Positions 7,703 through 15,328 of a stretch of 31,058 nt of DNA are shown piece after piece. Under the pieces are notes generated by a model, which was not told the origin of the DNA, did no database searches, and saw nothing but the letters and a program-made list of their open reading frames with translations. Where the stretch lies: contig NZ_CAXLMO010000107.1 of assembly GCF_964187635.1 (NCBI RefSeq), positions 1-31,058 on the forward strand, in the 5' to 3' direction. Within the stretch, counting starts at the first letter, position 1. Each line of letters opens with the position of its first letter. A program made the translations under genes and the position numbers. The DNA comes from Seribacter sulfatis. GTDB taxonomy: Bacteria; Verrucomicrobiota; Verrucomicrobiia; Opitutales; Seribacteraceae.

Positions 7703-9310
7703 ATGAAATTACCTTGGCCCTTGTATTTGGCTTGGAAGCAACTTTTTCCGACTCAGAAAAAAGTATCTTTCTTTTCTCTTTTGGCAGTTGTGGGGGTCGC
7801 ATTGGGTGTCAATGTCATGATCGTAGTGATCGCCTTCATGCAGGGATTTCAAGATAAGTTCAGGAATGATATAATTAATGCCCAGGGGCACGGTCGAGTG
7901 GTACCTCTTCAGTCTTCTTTTGACTGGAGAGAGATGCACCAAAAAATAGAAGATTATTCTTTTATCGACCAGGCAATGCCTTACCTGCAAGGGCAAATTC
8001 TTTTACAAAAGGGCAAGTATAACTCAATCCCATTCGCGATGGGTATTGAGCCTACTGCCGAGACTCCGGTCTTCGATATTGATTCGTTTCTCGAAGGGGG
8101 AACGATTCGCATGAATTCTCATGACTCGGAAGACATTACCCCGGTACCCACGATTGAGAGTTTGGAGGATGAGGTTGTCTTTATCAGTACCCAGGTGGCA
8201 AATCGATTAGGAGTACGACCGGCAACCGCGATTCGCTTTCATGACTCAAATCAATCCACCAGTTCAATTGCCAGTCAAATCACGATTTCTCGCCTTGATC
8301 CATTTGTGGAGTCCGGGGAATGGGAGGTGTTATTTACCAGCGATCAAAATTTTACAGTTAAGGAACTTAGCAGTGGTGTGGAATACCACGCAACACTCGC
8401 CAACGGTTTAATTGACCGAGGCTTTGGCATTCCTGTTTTCGAGGCATTAATTAACTCCGAGCCTTTTAAAGAGGGTGACCTTTTTCAATTCCATGTCTTT
8501 AAAGCTTCTATTATTGAAGTTTATTCTCCCTCCATGATTGAGACGGCAAAGGCGGATGAGATGGTTCCTCCTCGAGAGGTTCGAGTTGGAGGAATATTTG
8601 AAGTTCCCTGGCAGGGATTTCATACCGAGGCCCTTATTAGTACGATGAGGTTAATGCAAGACTTGCGAGTAGAGGAGGACCGAATCGATGGATTTTATAT
8701 TAAGGCGGTTGATTCAGTAGCAAAGCGCGAAAACCGATTGGGTGAGTCCTGTTCTGAGTTACAGAATTCTCTTGGAGAGGGGTGGAGAGTGATTCCCTGG
8801 TTTGTAGAAAATGCCTGGTTTTTTGATTTGTTGAAATTCGAAGAATATTTAATGACTTTGATCATGGTGCCCATTGGCTTGGTTGCCGCGTTTGCAATCG
8901 CAATTGCCTTAATGACATCGGTGTTAAGAAAAACCCGGGAAATAGGATTATTAGTTGCAATGGGAGGGAGTCGAATTTCTGTCGGAACGGTATTTTGTCT
9001 GCAGGGTTTTATTATTGGTTTACTTGGCTCAGTGCTTGGATGTGGATTTGCATTATTATTCATGTATTTTCGTGATGAATTAATGACTTTTATTGTACAT
9101 CACATTGCCGGTGAAGAGGGGCAGGCTGGAGTATCTCAGTTTTATGATTTTTATAGCTTACAAATTTATTATCCCTGGGAATCGCCAGAAAGCTTAAATA
9201 CGTTCCTTACCTTTGCTTTTTTTGCCATCTTAATTTCCACATTTGCCGGCCTATTACCCGCTTGGCGTGCCACTCGATTAAACCCTGCTGACGCATTACG
9301 AAGTGAATAA
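7703..9310 (+). CDS. LolC/LolE-type lipoprotein-releasing ABC permease
   Basis: The 535-residue protein starts with the LolC/E signature (one helix around VVGVALGVNVMIVVIAFMQG, preceded by KVSFFSLLA). A very long periplasmic domain follows (about residues 48-380), then an FtsX-type core of three helices with RKTREIGLLVAMGGSR near residues 411-426. It would pull lipoproteins out of the inner membrane for delivery to LolA. E. coli LolC and LolE are about 400-415 residues, so the periplasmic part is larger by roughly 120 residues. Only one permease gene precedes lolD, so it may work as a homodimer like LolF-type systems. MacB-type export is an alternative. The 3' end overlaps lolD by 8 bases. 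Confidence 0.85.
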   Translation: MKLPWPLYLAWKQLFPTQKKVSFFSLLAVVGVALGVNVMIVVIAFMQGFQDKFRNDIINAQGHGRVVPLQSSFDWREMHQKIEDYSFIDQAMPYLQGQILLQKGKYNSIPFAMGIEPTAETPVFDIDSFLEGGTIRMNSHDSEDITPVPTIESLEDEVVFISTQVANRLGVRPATAIRFHDSNQSTSSIASQITISRLDPFVESGEWEVLFTSDQNFTVKELSSGVEYHATLANGLIDRGFGIPVFEALINSEPFKEGDLFQFHVFKASIIEVYSPSMIETAKADEMVPPREVRVGGIFEVPWQGFHTEALISTMRLMQDLRVEEDRIDGFYIKAVDSVAKRENRLGESCSELQNSLGEGWRVIPWFVENAWFFDLLKFEEYLMTLIMVPIGLVAAFAIAIALMTSVLRKTREIGLLVAMGGSRISVGTVFCLQGFIIGLLGSVLGCGFALLFMYFRDELMTFIVHHIAGEEGQAGVSQFYDFYSLQIYYPWESPESLNTFLTFAFFAILISTFAGLLPAWRATRLNPADALRSE

Positions 9311-9998
9311 TATAAACGACCCGGTTTTACAGGTAAAAGGATTATCTAAGAGTTTTCTATTTGAGGATCAAAAAATTGATGTGTTGCACGATATTGAATT
9401 AAGTATTTTGGAGGGAATGTCATTAAGTATTCGCGGAGACTCTGGCTGTGGAAAAACAACATTACTAAACTTGGTAGCAAGATTAGAAATGGGGGATTGT
9501 GGAGAAATTTTTTGGGGACAGCATAAGATGAGTGCCAGTGCGTCCTGCAATTCCAAGGAAGCATCTCTTCGGTCCACTTTTTTGGGCGTTGTGTATCAAT
9601 CGTATTATTTAATTCCAGAATTAGATGTTTTGGAGAATGTACTGATTGCAGGAAAACTCTCTGGTTCATACGGTCCTGGAGTTCGAGACCGTGCTCGTGC
9701 ACTTTTGTCTAAAATGGGAGTGGGAAATAAAGAAAAACAAATTCCAACCAAACTATCGGGTGGAGAGAGACAGCGAGTGGCCATAGCACGTGCCTTGATT
9801 AATCAACCCAAACTAATCCTTGCTGATGAACCCACTGGAAACTTAGACGAACGGACTGGTGGAGAGGTTATGGATTTATTATTGATGAGCTGTGAGGAGG
9901 AAAACGCGGCCTTGATCTTAGTGACTCATAACCCAAGCTTTGCCAAGGCGACGAATGACTCCATATTTTTAAAGAAGGGGAAACTAGCAACCGAATAA
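9303..9998 (+). CDS. lolD: LolD-like ABC transporter ATP-binding subunit
   Basis: The 231-residue ATPase contains Walker A GDSGCGKTT (residues 45-53), a Q-loop (VVYQSYYLIPELDVLENV), the ABC signature LSGGERQRVAIARAL, Walker B LILADEPTGNLD and an H-loop VTHN. EPTGNLD and the Q-loop segment are typical of the LolD/FtsE/MacB branch. It powers the permease encoded just before it; its GTG start lies inside the permease gene with an 8-base overlap, which fixes the partnership. LolD rather than MacB is inferred from the permease signature and the lipid-related neighbours. Confidence 0.88.
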   Translation: MNNINDPVLQVKGLSKSFLFEDQKIDVLHDIELSILEGMSLSIRGDSGCGKTTLLNLVARLEMGDCGEIFWGQHKMSASASCNSKEASLRSTFLGVVYQSYYLIPELDVLENVLIAGKLSGSYGPGVRDRARALLSKMGVGNKEKQIPTKLSGGERQRVAIARALINQPKLILADEPTGNLDERTGGEVMDLLLMSCEEENAALILVTHNPSFAKATNDSIFLKKGKLATE

Positions 9999-10010
9999 AA
10001 AACAATTACT

Positions 10011-10946
10011 ATGGGAACAAAAGAGGGTGAAAAGATAAGGTGTGGAGTGGCAGGAGTTGGTTATTTGGGACAACATCATGCGAGAATTTATAATTCTCTT
10101 GATTCCTGCCAACTTGCGGGAGTTTATGATCCAGACCCAAGTGCGAGGAGTGCGGTAAGCAACGCGGAGGATTGTGAAGAATTTATTGACCTTAAAACGC
10201 TGGGTGAATCCTGTGATGTTGTCAGTGTTGTTTCACCCACGGATCGACATGCTGAAGTTGCGATTCCCTTAATGGAAGCGGGGTGTCATGTATTAATTGA
10301 AAAACCGTTATGCGTTTCCTTAAAGGAGGCCGAGGAAATTCTTACTGTTGCCCAACAAAATAAAGCAATTGTTCAGGTCGGACATATTGAACATTATAAT
10401 CCAGTGATGACTTTTTTGGAGGAGGCAGTTGATCAACCGAAGTACCTTACTGTTGAAAGGCTCGCTCCCTTTCAACCACGTGGCACTGAAGTGGGAGTAG
10501 TGTTAGACCTAATGATACATGATATAGGAATTGCGATGTCACTTGTTGGCTCAGCTATTTCAAAGGTAGATGCGATCGGAGTAAAAGTACTTTCACCCAC
10601 CGAGGATATCGCAAATGCCCGAATTGTTTTTGAAAACGGATGCGTTGCCAATTTGAGTGCAAGTAGGGTAAGTGAGAAAAAGGCTCGCGAGATCAGGGTC
10701 TTTCAAAATAGTGGTTATTTATCCTTGGATTTTATGAATCAAAAGGGCCATCTGATTACAAAAGAGGGGATTGCTTTGAATAAGAAGGATGTACCCGTGG
10801 AGAAAGGGGAACCACTCGCTCTTGAACTTGAGTCTTTTATACAATGTGTGCAAGGCGCATTGACTCCGAAGACTGATGCTACATTTGGCAAAACGGCCCT
10901 TGAAATCGCGCTGTTAATTACCAAGCAAATAAACATCTCCCTGTGA
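10011..10946 (+). CDS. Gfo/Idh-family dehydrogenase preceding lpxB (possible GnnA-type enzyme)
   Basis: The 311-residue protein has an N-terminal Rossmann fold (CGVAGVGYLGQHHARIY), VVSVVSPTDRHAEVAIP, and the family motif HVLIEKPLCVSLKEAE. The catalytic region contains VQVGHIEHYNPV and DLMIHDIGIAMSLVG, which resembles the sugar-nucleotide dehydrogenase branch. It is cytoplasmic. The gene ends 1 base before lpxB begins, so the two are very likely translated together. In bacteria with amide-linked lipid A, GnnA oxidises UDP-GlcNAc at C3 before the aminotransferase GnnB acts. This gene is a candidate for such a role, but no aminotransferase gene is in the window, so the assignment is tentative. 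Confidence 0.85.
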   Translation: MGTKEGEKIRCGVAGVGYLGQHHARIYNSLDSCQLAGVYDPDPSARSAVSNAEDCEEFIDLKTLGESCDVVSVVSPTDRHAEVAIPLMEAGCHVLIEKPLCVSLKEAEEILTVAQQNKAIVQVGHIEHYNPVMTFLEEAVDQPKYLTVERLAPFQPRGTEVGVVLDLMIHDIGIAMSLVGSAISKVDAIGVKVLSPTEDIANARIVFENGCVANLSASRVSEKKAREIRVFQNSGYLSLDFMNQKGHLITKEGIALNKKDVPVEKGEPLALELESFIQCVQGALTPKTDATFGKTALEIALLITKQINISL

Positions 10947-10947
10947 C

Positions 10948-12120
10948 TTGATTAGAAATCTACAATTCAATTCTCCTCCCGACGGTACGGTCGATCTACT
11001 CGTAGTTGCGGGGGAAGCTTCTGGGGATGAGCACAGTGCGTTGCTTGTTTCAGGGTTACTCAAAAAGTTTTCCAATTTCCAAATCTCTGCCATTGGGGGT
11101 AAGAGGGTAGAGAAAGAAGGGGCCCATCTTGTTTACCCCTTGGTAGAGCATGCAGTAGTCGGGGTGGTGGAGGTATTAAAAAATTACAGCACTTTTAAGC
11201 AAATTTTTAAAAATACTATAGAATGGATTATAAAGTATAAACCCAAGACAATTCTACTTGTCGATTATCCAGGATTTAATCTTCGACTTGCCCGTGAACT
11301 TAAAAAACTCGGAGTTTCAGTAAAAGGGGGAGGCACGGTAAAGGTTTTACAGTATATCAGTCCACAACTTTGGGCTTGGAAGGCAAAGCGCCGTTTTGAA
11401 ATGGAAAAGATCTTGGATGGCTTAGGAGTTATTTTTCCTTTTGAAGTGGATTGTTATAAAGATACCAGTTTGCCCGTTGCGTTCGTTGGACACCCATTTG
11501 CACAGTCCGAGTATAAGTGTCCTATCAGTTATGCCCCGGAAGGCCCGCTACTTCTTTTACCGGGTAGTCGAGTACAACCAGTTCAGAGAATCTTACCCGT
11601 TTTCTTGGATACCTTGGATCCTTTATTCATTGATTTCCCGAATTTACAAGTTTCTATTCCCGTACCTAATTCACAAATTCGAACAGTGGTGGAGTCTCTA
11701 TTATCTTCCCGGGCTACAATTAAGGATAGAATTAATGTAGTGGAATCGGACCTGAAAATGGAAGCGAGAGCTGCGTTAATGAGTTCAGGTACAATGTCTC
11801 TTTCTTGTGCAATTGCAGGGGTGCCTGGCGTAATTGCATATCGGGCACACCCCCTTACTTATTTGCTGGGAAGATTTCTTGTTACGATTCCATTTTTAGG
11901 AATGGCAAATATTTTAATTCCCGAAGCTCCCCCTTATCCTGAATTCCTCCAGGGGCGGGCAAATCGAAAAAATTTATACCAAACAATTCTGAAAGTACTT
12001 CAGAATGAAGATTCAAAAGAGAATTCTCAATTCGTGGCAAAAAAATTATTGAAACGCTTGCAAGTTCCCGATGAACAAGGAGTAGTTGAATGGTTGAGTC
12101 AGGAAATTTCTCTTGTCTGA
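10948..12120 (+). CDS. lpxB: Lipid A disaccharide synthase LpxB
   Basis: The 390-residue product has the length of LpxB. Motifs in order: LLVVAGEASGDEHSALLVSG, ISAIGGKRVEKEGA, a YISPQLWAWKAKRRFEME segment, LLLLPGSRVQPVQRILPVFL, SSGTMSLSCAIAGVPGVIAY, and LGMANILIPEAPPYPEFLQG. It joins UDP-2,3-diacylglucosamine to lipid X on the inner face of the inner membrane. The start is a TTG one base after the previous stop; no ATG fits. It shows that the organism makes lipopolysaccharide. The 3' end overlaps hemA, on the other strand, by 22 bases. Confidence 0.94.
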   Translation: MIRNLQFNSPPDGTVDLLVVAGEASGDEHSALLVSGLLKKFSNFQISAIGGKRVEKEGAHLVYPLVEHAVVGVVEVLKNYSTFKQIFKNTIEWIIKYKPKTILLVDYPGFNLRLARELKKLGVSVKGGGTVKVLQYISPQLWAWKAKRRFEMEKILDGLGVIFPFEVDCYKDTSLPVAFVGHPFAQSEYKCPISYAPEGPLLLLPGSRVQPVQRILPVFLDTLDPLFIDFPNLQVSIPVPNSQIRTVVESLLSSRATIKDRINVVESDLKMEARAALMSSGTMSLSCAIAGVPGVIAYRAHPLTYLLGRFLVTIPFLGMANILIPEAPPYPEFLQGRANRKNLYQTILKVLQNEDSKENSQFVAKKLLKRLQVPDEQGVVEWLSQEISLV

Positions 12121-13166
12121 GTCATTTGTTCCCATAATTTTACCGCTCTTCTCGCGAGAGCACCCTTACAGCGATCAACTTCGGAAATTCTTGATTTCAG
12201 GTTCTCATTCGCAATGGTCGATACATCGTCCATGTTGTAAAGAAATACATTTTCTATCTGAGACACTTTTTCTTCGATGTTGCGAGGAACGGAAGCATCA
12301 ATAAGAAAAAGTGGTTGGGAAGGTCTTTTCTTCATAGACTTTTTAATATCTCCGTAATCAACTAAAGATTTTCCACTTGCGGTAGAAGTTAAGATAACAT
12401 CAAAAAGGTGCATCGATTCTTTAAACTGTTCAAATGAAAGTGCGAATCCACCAAATTTCTCTGCTAATTCAGCTGGTTTATTACGGCAGAGCGGGCACCA
12501 GTCAAACGTACGTCCAGTAACAGTGATCGCTTGTGACCCCCTTGATTTAAAGGCCTCAATTGTACTCTCCGCTACTTCACCGGCACCCACCACCAGTAAT
12601 CTACAATTGGATACTTTTCCAAAAATTCGCCGTGCGAGTTCGCATAATACATTTCCCAGGTTTACCTGTCCGCGGGAAATACCGGTATTGGTACGAGCCC
12701 ATTTGGCTGCTTGAAATCCTTTTTGAAAAAGTCGATTTAACATTTTCCCTGCCGCTTTTCTTTGACACGCATCTTCATAGGCCTTCTTTACTTGTCCCAG
12801 TATTTCGGTTTCTCCGACCATTTGGGAATCGATTCCTGAAGTTACTTTGAATAAATGATCAACGACTTCATGATCGTTGCGTTGGTAAGAATGTTGACTT
12901 AAAAAATCTGGATCTAATTTTCGAAAATTACTGAGATATTTTCCAAGAGAGTCAAAGGAGAAACTTTTTTGAGCCGCACCATAAATTTCAGTGCGGTTGC
13001 AAGTATTTAAAAGAAGGTATTCATCTAAGCCTTCGATTTTACCAAGGCCATTATAGAATTCATCAATTGAGTCAGGCGGTAAACTGATTCGCTCACGAGC
13101 TGCCAAATCTGCAACCTGGTGAGAACTACCCAGTAAAAAAAGAGATTGATTGATTTCCTGATTCAC
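12099..13166 (-). CDS. hemA: Glutamyl-tRNA reductase HemA, short form
   Basis: The 355-residue enzyme begins with the family N-terminus (FLLGSSHQVADLAARERISL) and has the catalytic LLNTCNRTEIYG with nucleophile Cys56. GETEILGQVKKAYEDA, VNLGNVLCELARRIFG and the NADPH-binding LLVVGAGEVAE follow. It reduces glutamyl-tRNA to glutamate-1-semialdehyde, the first step of heme synthesis in the C5 pathway. Compared with E. coli (418 residues) the C-terminal dimerisation region is mostly absent. An insert with CPLC (Cys224, Cys227) lies after the GRT of the nucleotide-binding domain. Its ATG overlaps the stop of the HemX-like gene by 4 bases, so the two are probably coupled. Confidence 0.93.
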   Translation of the reverse strand: MNQEINQSLFLLGSSHQVADLAARERISLPPDSIDEFYNGLGKIEGLDEYLLLNTCNRTEIYGAAQKSFSFDSLGKYLSNFRKLDPDFLSQHSYQRNDHEVVDHLFKVTSGIDSQMVGETEILGQVKKAYEDACQRKAAGKMLNRLFQKGFQAAKWARTNTGISRGQVNLGNVLCELARRIFGKVSNCRLLVVGAGEVAESTIEAFKSRGSQAITVTGRTFDWCPLCRNKPAELAEKFGGFALSFEQFKESMHLFDVILTSTASGKSLVDYGDIKKSMKKRPSQPLFLIDASVPRNIEEKVSQIENVFLYNMDDVSTIANENLKSRISEVDRCKGALARRAVKLWEQMTQTREIS

Positions 13167-14038
13167 GAGCTTAATTCCGAAGACTTAACAGGGATAATTT
13201 CTTGTTTTGCATCCTCTCGGTTTTTCGAGTTTACCAATGCAAGACTTCCGATTGCCAACAAGAAAAGAATGATCGAGATTTTGGCAAATTTTGAACCATA
13301 GATTCGACTCGTTAGATGGAGAAAAAAAACAACGCTATATCCCAGCCAAAGTAATATTGTAACCGCTAGCTTGATTGAGGAAACGAATTCAGGATGCCGA
13401 GTCCAATGCATTCCCCCGACCAATATCGAGATGGTCAGAAAAATAACTCCAACTGAGAGCAGTCTCCAACAGGCAACCTCCAGGTCATTAATGGGGGGAA
13501 GAAAGGATCCTAGTTTATCGAATTTCCGGGAGAGGAGTGCTTTTCTTTGTATTAAATACATCCCACTTACAATTGCTAAAAGTGAAAAGACACCATAGCT
13601 AAAAATGGCAATGGATGCATGTAATTCGATCCATGGATTAGAAAATAATTTCTGATAATCGGGTGCCAGCCAATACATTGGGTCCGTATTGGGCAAGATG
13701 AGTGTGAGCCAACCAGCACCAAATGAAAGTCCTGCACAAAATGAACCCAACAGGTCAAGTCTCCACAATAAGCGAAGAATAAGAAAGGTGAGTATTAATG
13801 ACCAAAGAATGAATTGAATTCGTTCTAATGTATTTCCTAATGGACATCCATGAATTTCCAAACCCCTTAGGTAAAGGGCACGAGTATGTAACAAAAAACC
13901 TATTATTATACCTGCTAAGGGTGCTTCATTAAGGGGCGACCAATTCAGTCGAAAGGTTTTAAGGAATCCGAGCAAGAATGCAGATCCGTATAACCCTCCA
14001 GCGATCCACATTAAATCTCGGGCATCATTGAAGTTCAT
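13163..14038 (-). CDS. HemX/CcsA-like cytochrome c assembly-family membrane protein
   Basis: The 291-residue protein has about eight hydrophobic segments. ELHASIAIFSYGVFSLLAIVS and VGGMHWTRHPEFVSSIKLAV lie where the conserved histidine helices of the CcsA/HemX/YpjD family (cytochrome C assembly protein family) are found. The tryptophan-rich WWD signature of true CcsA is not visible. HemX-type members are encoded next to hemA in several phyla and are thought to affect HemA levels, so the 4-base overlap with hemA supports the HemX reading. I chose the ATG at 14038; a TTG two codons upstream is less likely. Confidence 0.75.
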   Translation of the reverse strand: MNFNDARDLMWIAGGLYGSAFLLGFLKTFRLNWSPLNEAPLAGIIIGFLLHTRALYLRGLEIHGCPLGNTLERIQFILWSLILTFLILRLLWRLDLLGSFCAGLSFGAGWLTLILPNTDPMYWLAPDYQKLFSNPWIELHASIAIFSYGVFSLLAIVSGMYLIQRKALLSRKFDKLGSFLPPINDLEVACWRLLSVGVIFLTISILVGGMHWTRHPEFVSSIKLAVTILLWLGYSVVFFLHLTSRIYGSKFAKISIILFLLAIGSLALVNSKNREDAKQEIIPVKSSELSS

Positions 14039-14117
14039 AACCAATGTTGAATAGAATCAATTAGTAGGACAGGGCAAATAAGATATACTGAAATCGAATG
14101 ATAGAGAAATGAACTGG

Positions 14118-15233
14118 TTAAGCAGTCTGGTGAACGGGTTTGGATCCAAAAAATTGTCTCATCGCAGAACAGTCTTTTCCTTCACAATTCACACAACAGG
14201 GACGGATAGAAGAATTATACTTTTCCTCCATGTGCTTGATAACTAAACGAACACACAGGTCAATAAATTTTTCTTCCAAATTGAAGCAGTCGACACGAGC
14301 AAAATGATCTACCACTTCTTCTGCATAACCACGAAATTCAATATCAATTTCATCCAGGGTTTCAATGTGATCAGTGGTGAAGGCGATGGGCACCATAAGA
14401 ATTGCCTTTTGTGTAGTTTCTGCGATCACGGTCGGAGTTCCGGGAGTTAGCCATTTGGTGCGCTGTGGACCCACTTTACTTTGCCATGCTAACGCACCCT
14501 CATGTTTCAAGCCTTCTTTCTTAAGCACCTTTTCTATGTTTTCGTATGAACCTGTGATCTCCTCATTGTATTTATCCCCTTTTTCAAGACAGTAGGATTC
14601 TGGAAGGCTATGGGCGGAATAAATAATTCTTATTTCTTCATCTTGTAAGCCGTGAGCCTTTTTCATTTCCTCGAATTTTCTTTTGATGAGAAATGCCCAA
14701 AGCTCAGTATAATCCTCACGGTCCCACCATTGATCGATAACCGAAATTTTACCGTTATGCTTGCCAGCTTTATTCTTGTCCAACCATCGATATGCATCGC
14801 AAAGTGAGGAACCGCTAGTTGAACAGCTGTGCTGAGGGTATTGTGAAAAAAGGACAATACGTTCTGCATTTTCGAAGTTCTTGATCATCTCTCCTGTTCG
14901 GGGTGAGGAGTAGCGAAACCCGGAAACACAAGCATGGGGAGCAGATTCTGGATGTACTTCGTCCAGTTTTTTTGAAATCTGTTCTGCCTGTTTCTCCATC
15001 AACTTTAAAGTTGGTGAGTATTGACCAATTTCAGCATATCGTTCCTGGATTTTAGGAGTCCTTCGCCAGGCAATAAAGTTTCCTAGGATTTTTTGAAAGG
15101 GAAGTTTAAGTAACTCACGATCTTGAAATAGTTCCTTGAGGTAGGGGTGAACTTCATCCTTGTTTTGAGGGCCTCCCATATTGAGGAGAATCACCGCGGT
15201 TTTAACTGGTACAGTAGAATCGTTGGCAGACAT
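14118..15233 (-). CDS. hemH: Ferrochelatase HemH
   Basis: The 371-residue protein shows the ferrochelatase order: VILLNMGGPQNKDEVHPYL, the YSPTLKLMEKQAEQI segment, SGFRYSSPRTGEMI, SAHSLPESYC with the active-site His, and TDHIETLDEIDIE with the active-site Glu. It inserts Fe(II) into protoporphyrin IX. The C-terminal tail holds four cysteines (346, 347, 350, 355) in a CCVNCEGKDC pattern, which is unusual and could bind an iron-sulfur cluster. It lies 95 bases after hemY and 79 before the HemX-like start. No Shine-Dalgarno sequence is obvious at the ATG. Confidence 0.93.
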   Translation of the reverse strand: MSANDSTVPVKTAVILLNMGGPQNKDEVHPYLKELFQDRELLKLPFQKILGNFIAWRRTPKIQERYAEIGQYSPTLKLMEKQAEQISKKLDEVHPESAPHACVSGFRYSSPRTGEMIKNFENAERIVLFSQYPQHSCSTSGSSLCDAYRWLDKNKAGKHNGKISVIDQWWDREDYTELWAFLIKRKFEEMKKAHGLQDEEIRIIYSAHSLPESYCLEKGDKYNEEITGSYENIEKVLKKEGLKHEGALAWQSKVGPQRTKWLTPGTPTVIAETTQKAILMVPIAFTTDHIETLDEIDIEFRGYAEEVVDHFARVDCFNLEEKFIDLCVRLVIKHMEEKYNSSIRPCCVNCEGKDCSAMRQFFGSKPVHQTA

Positions 15234-15328
15234 ATAATTTAAATAGTGGTGTGAAATACAGTATGTTTAAAATGTAAGTAAATTAGTAAAGCTTATCGAG
15301 GCAATCTTTCCAAGAAAAAGGAGAGAGT

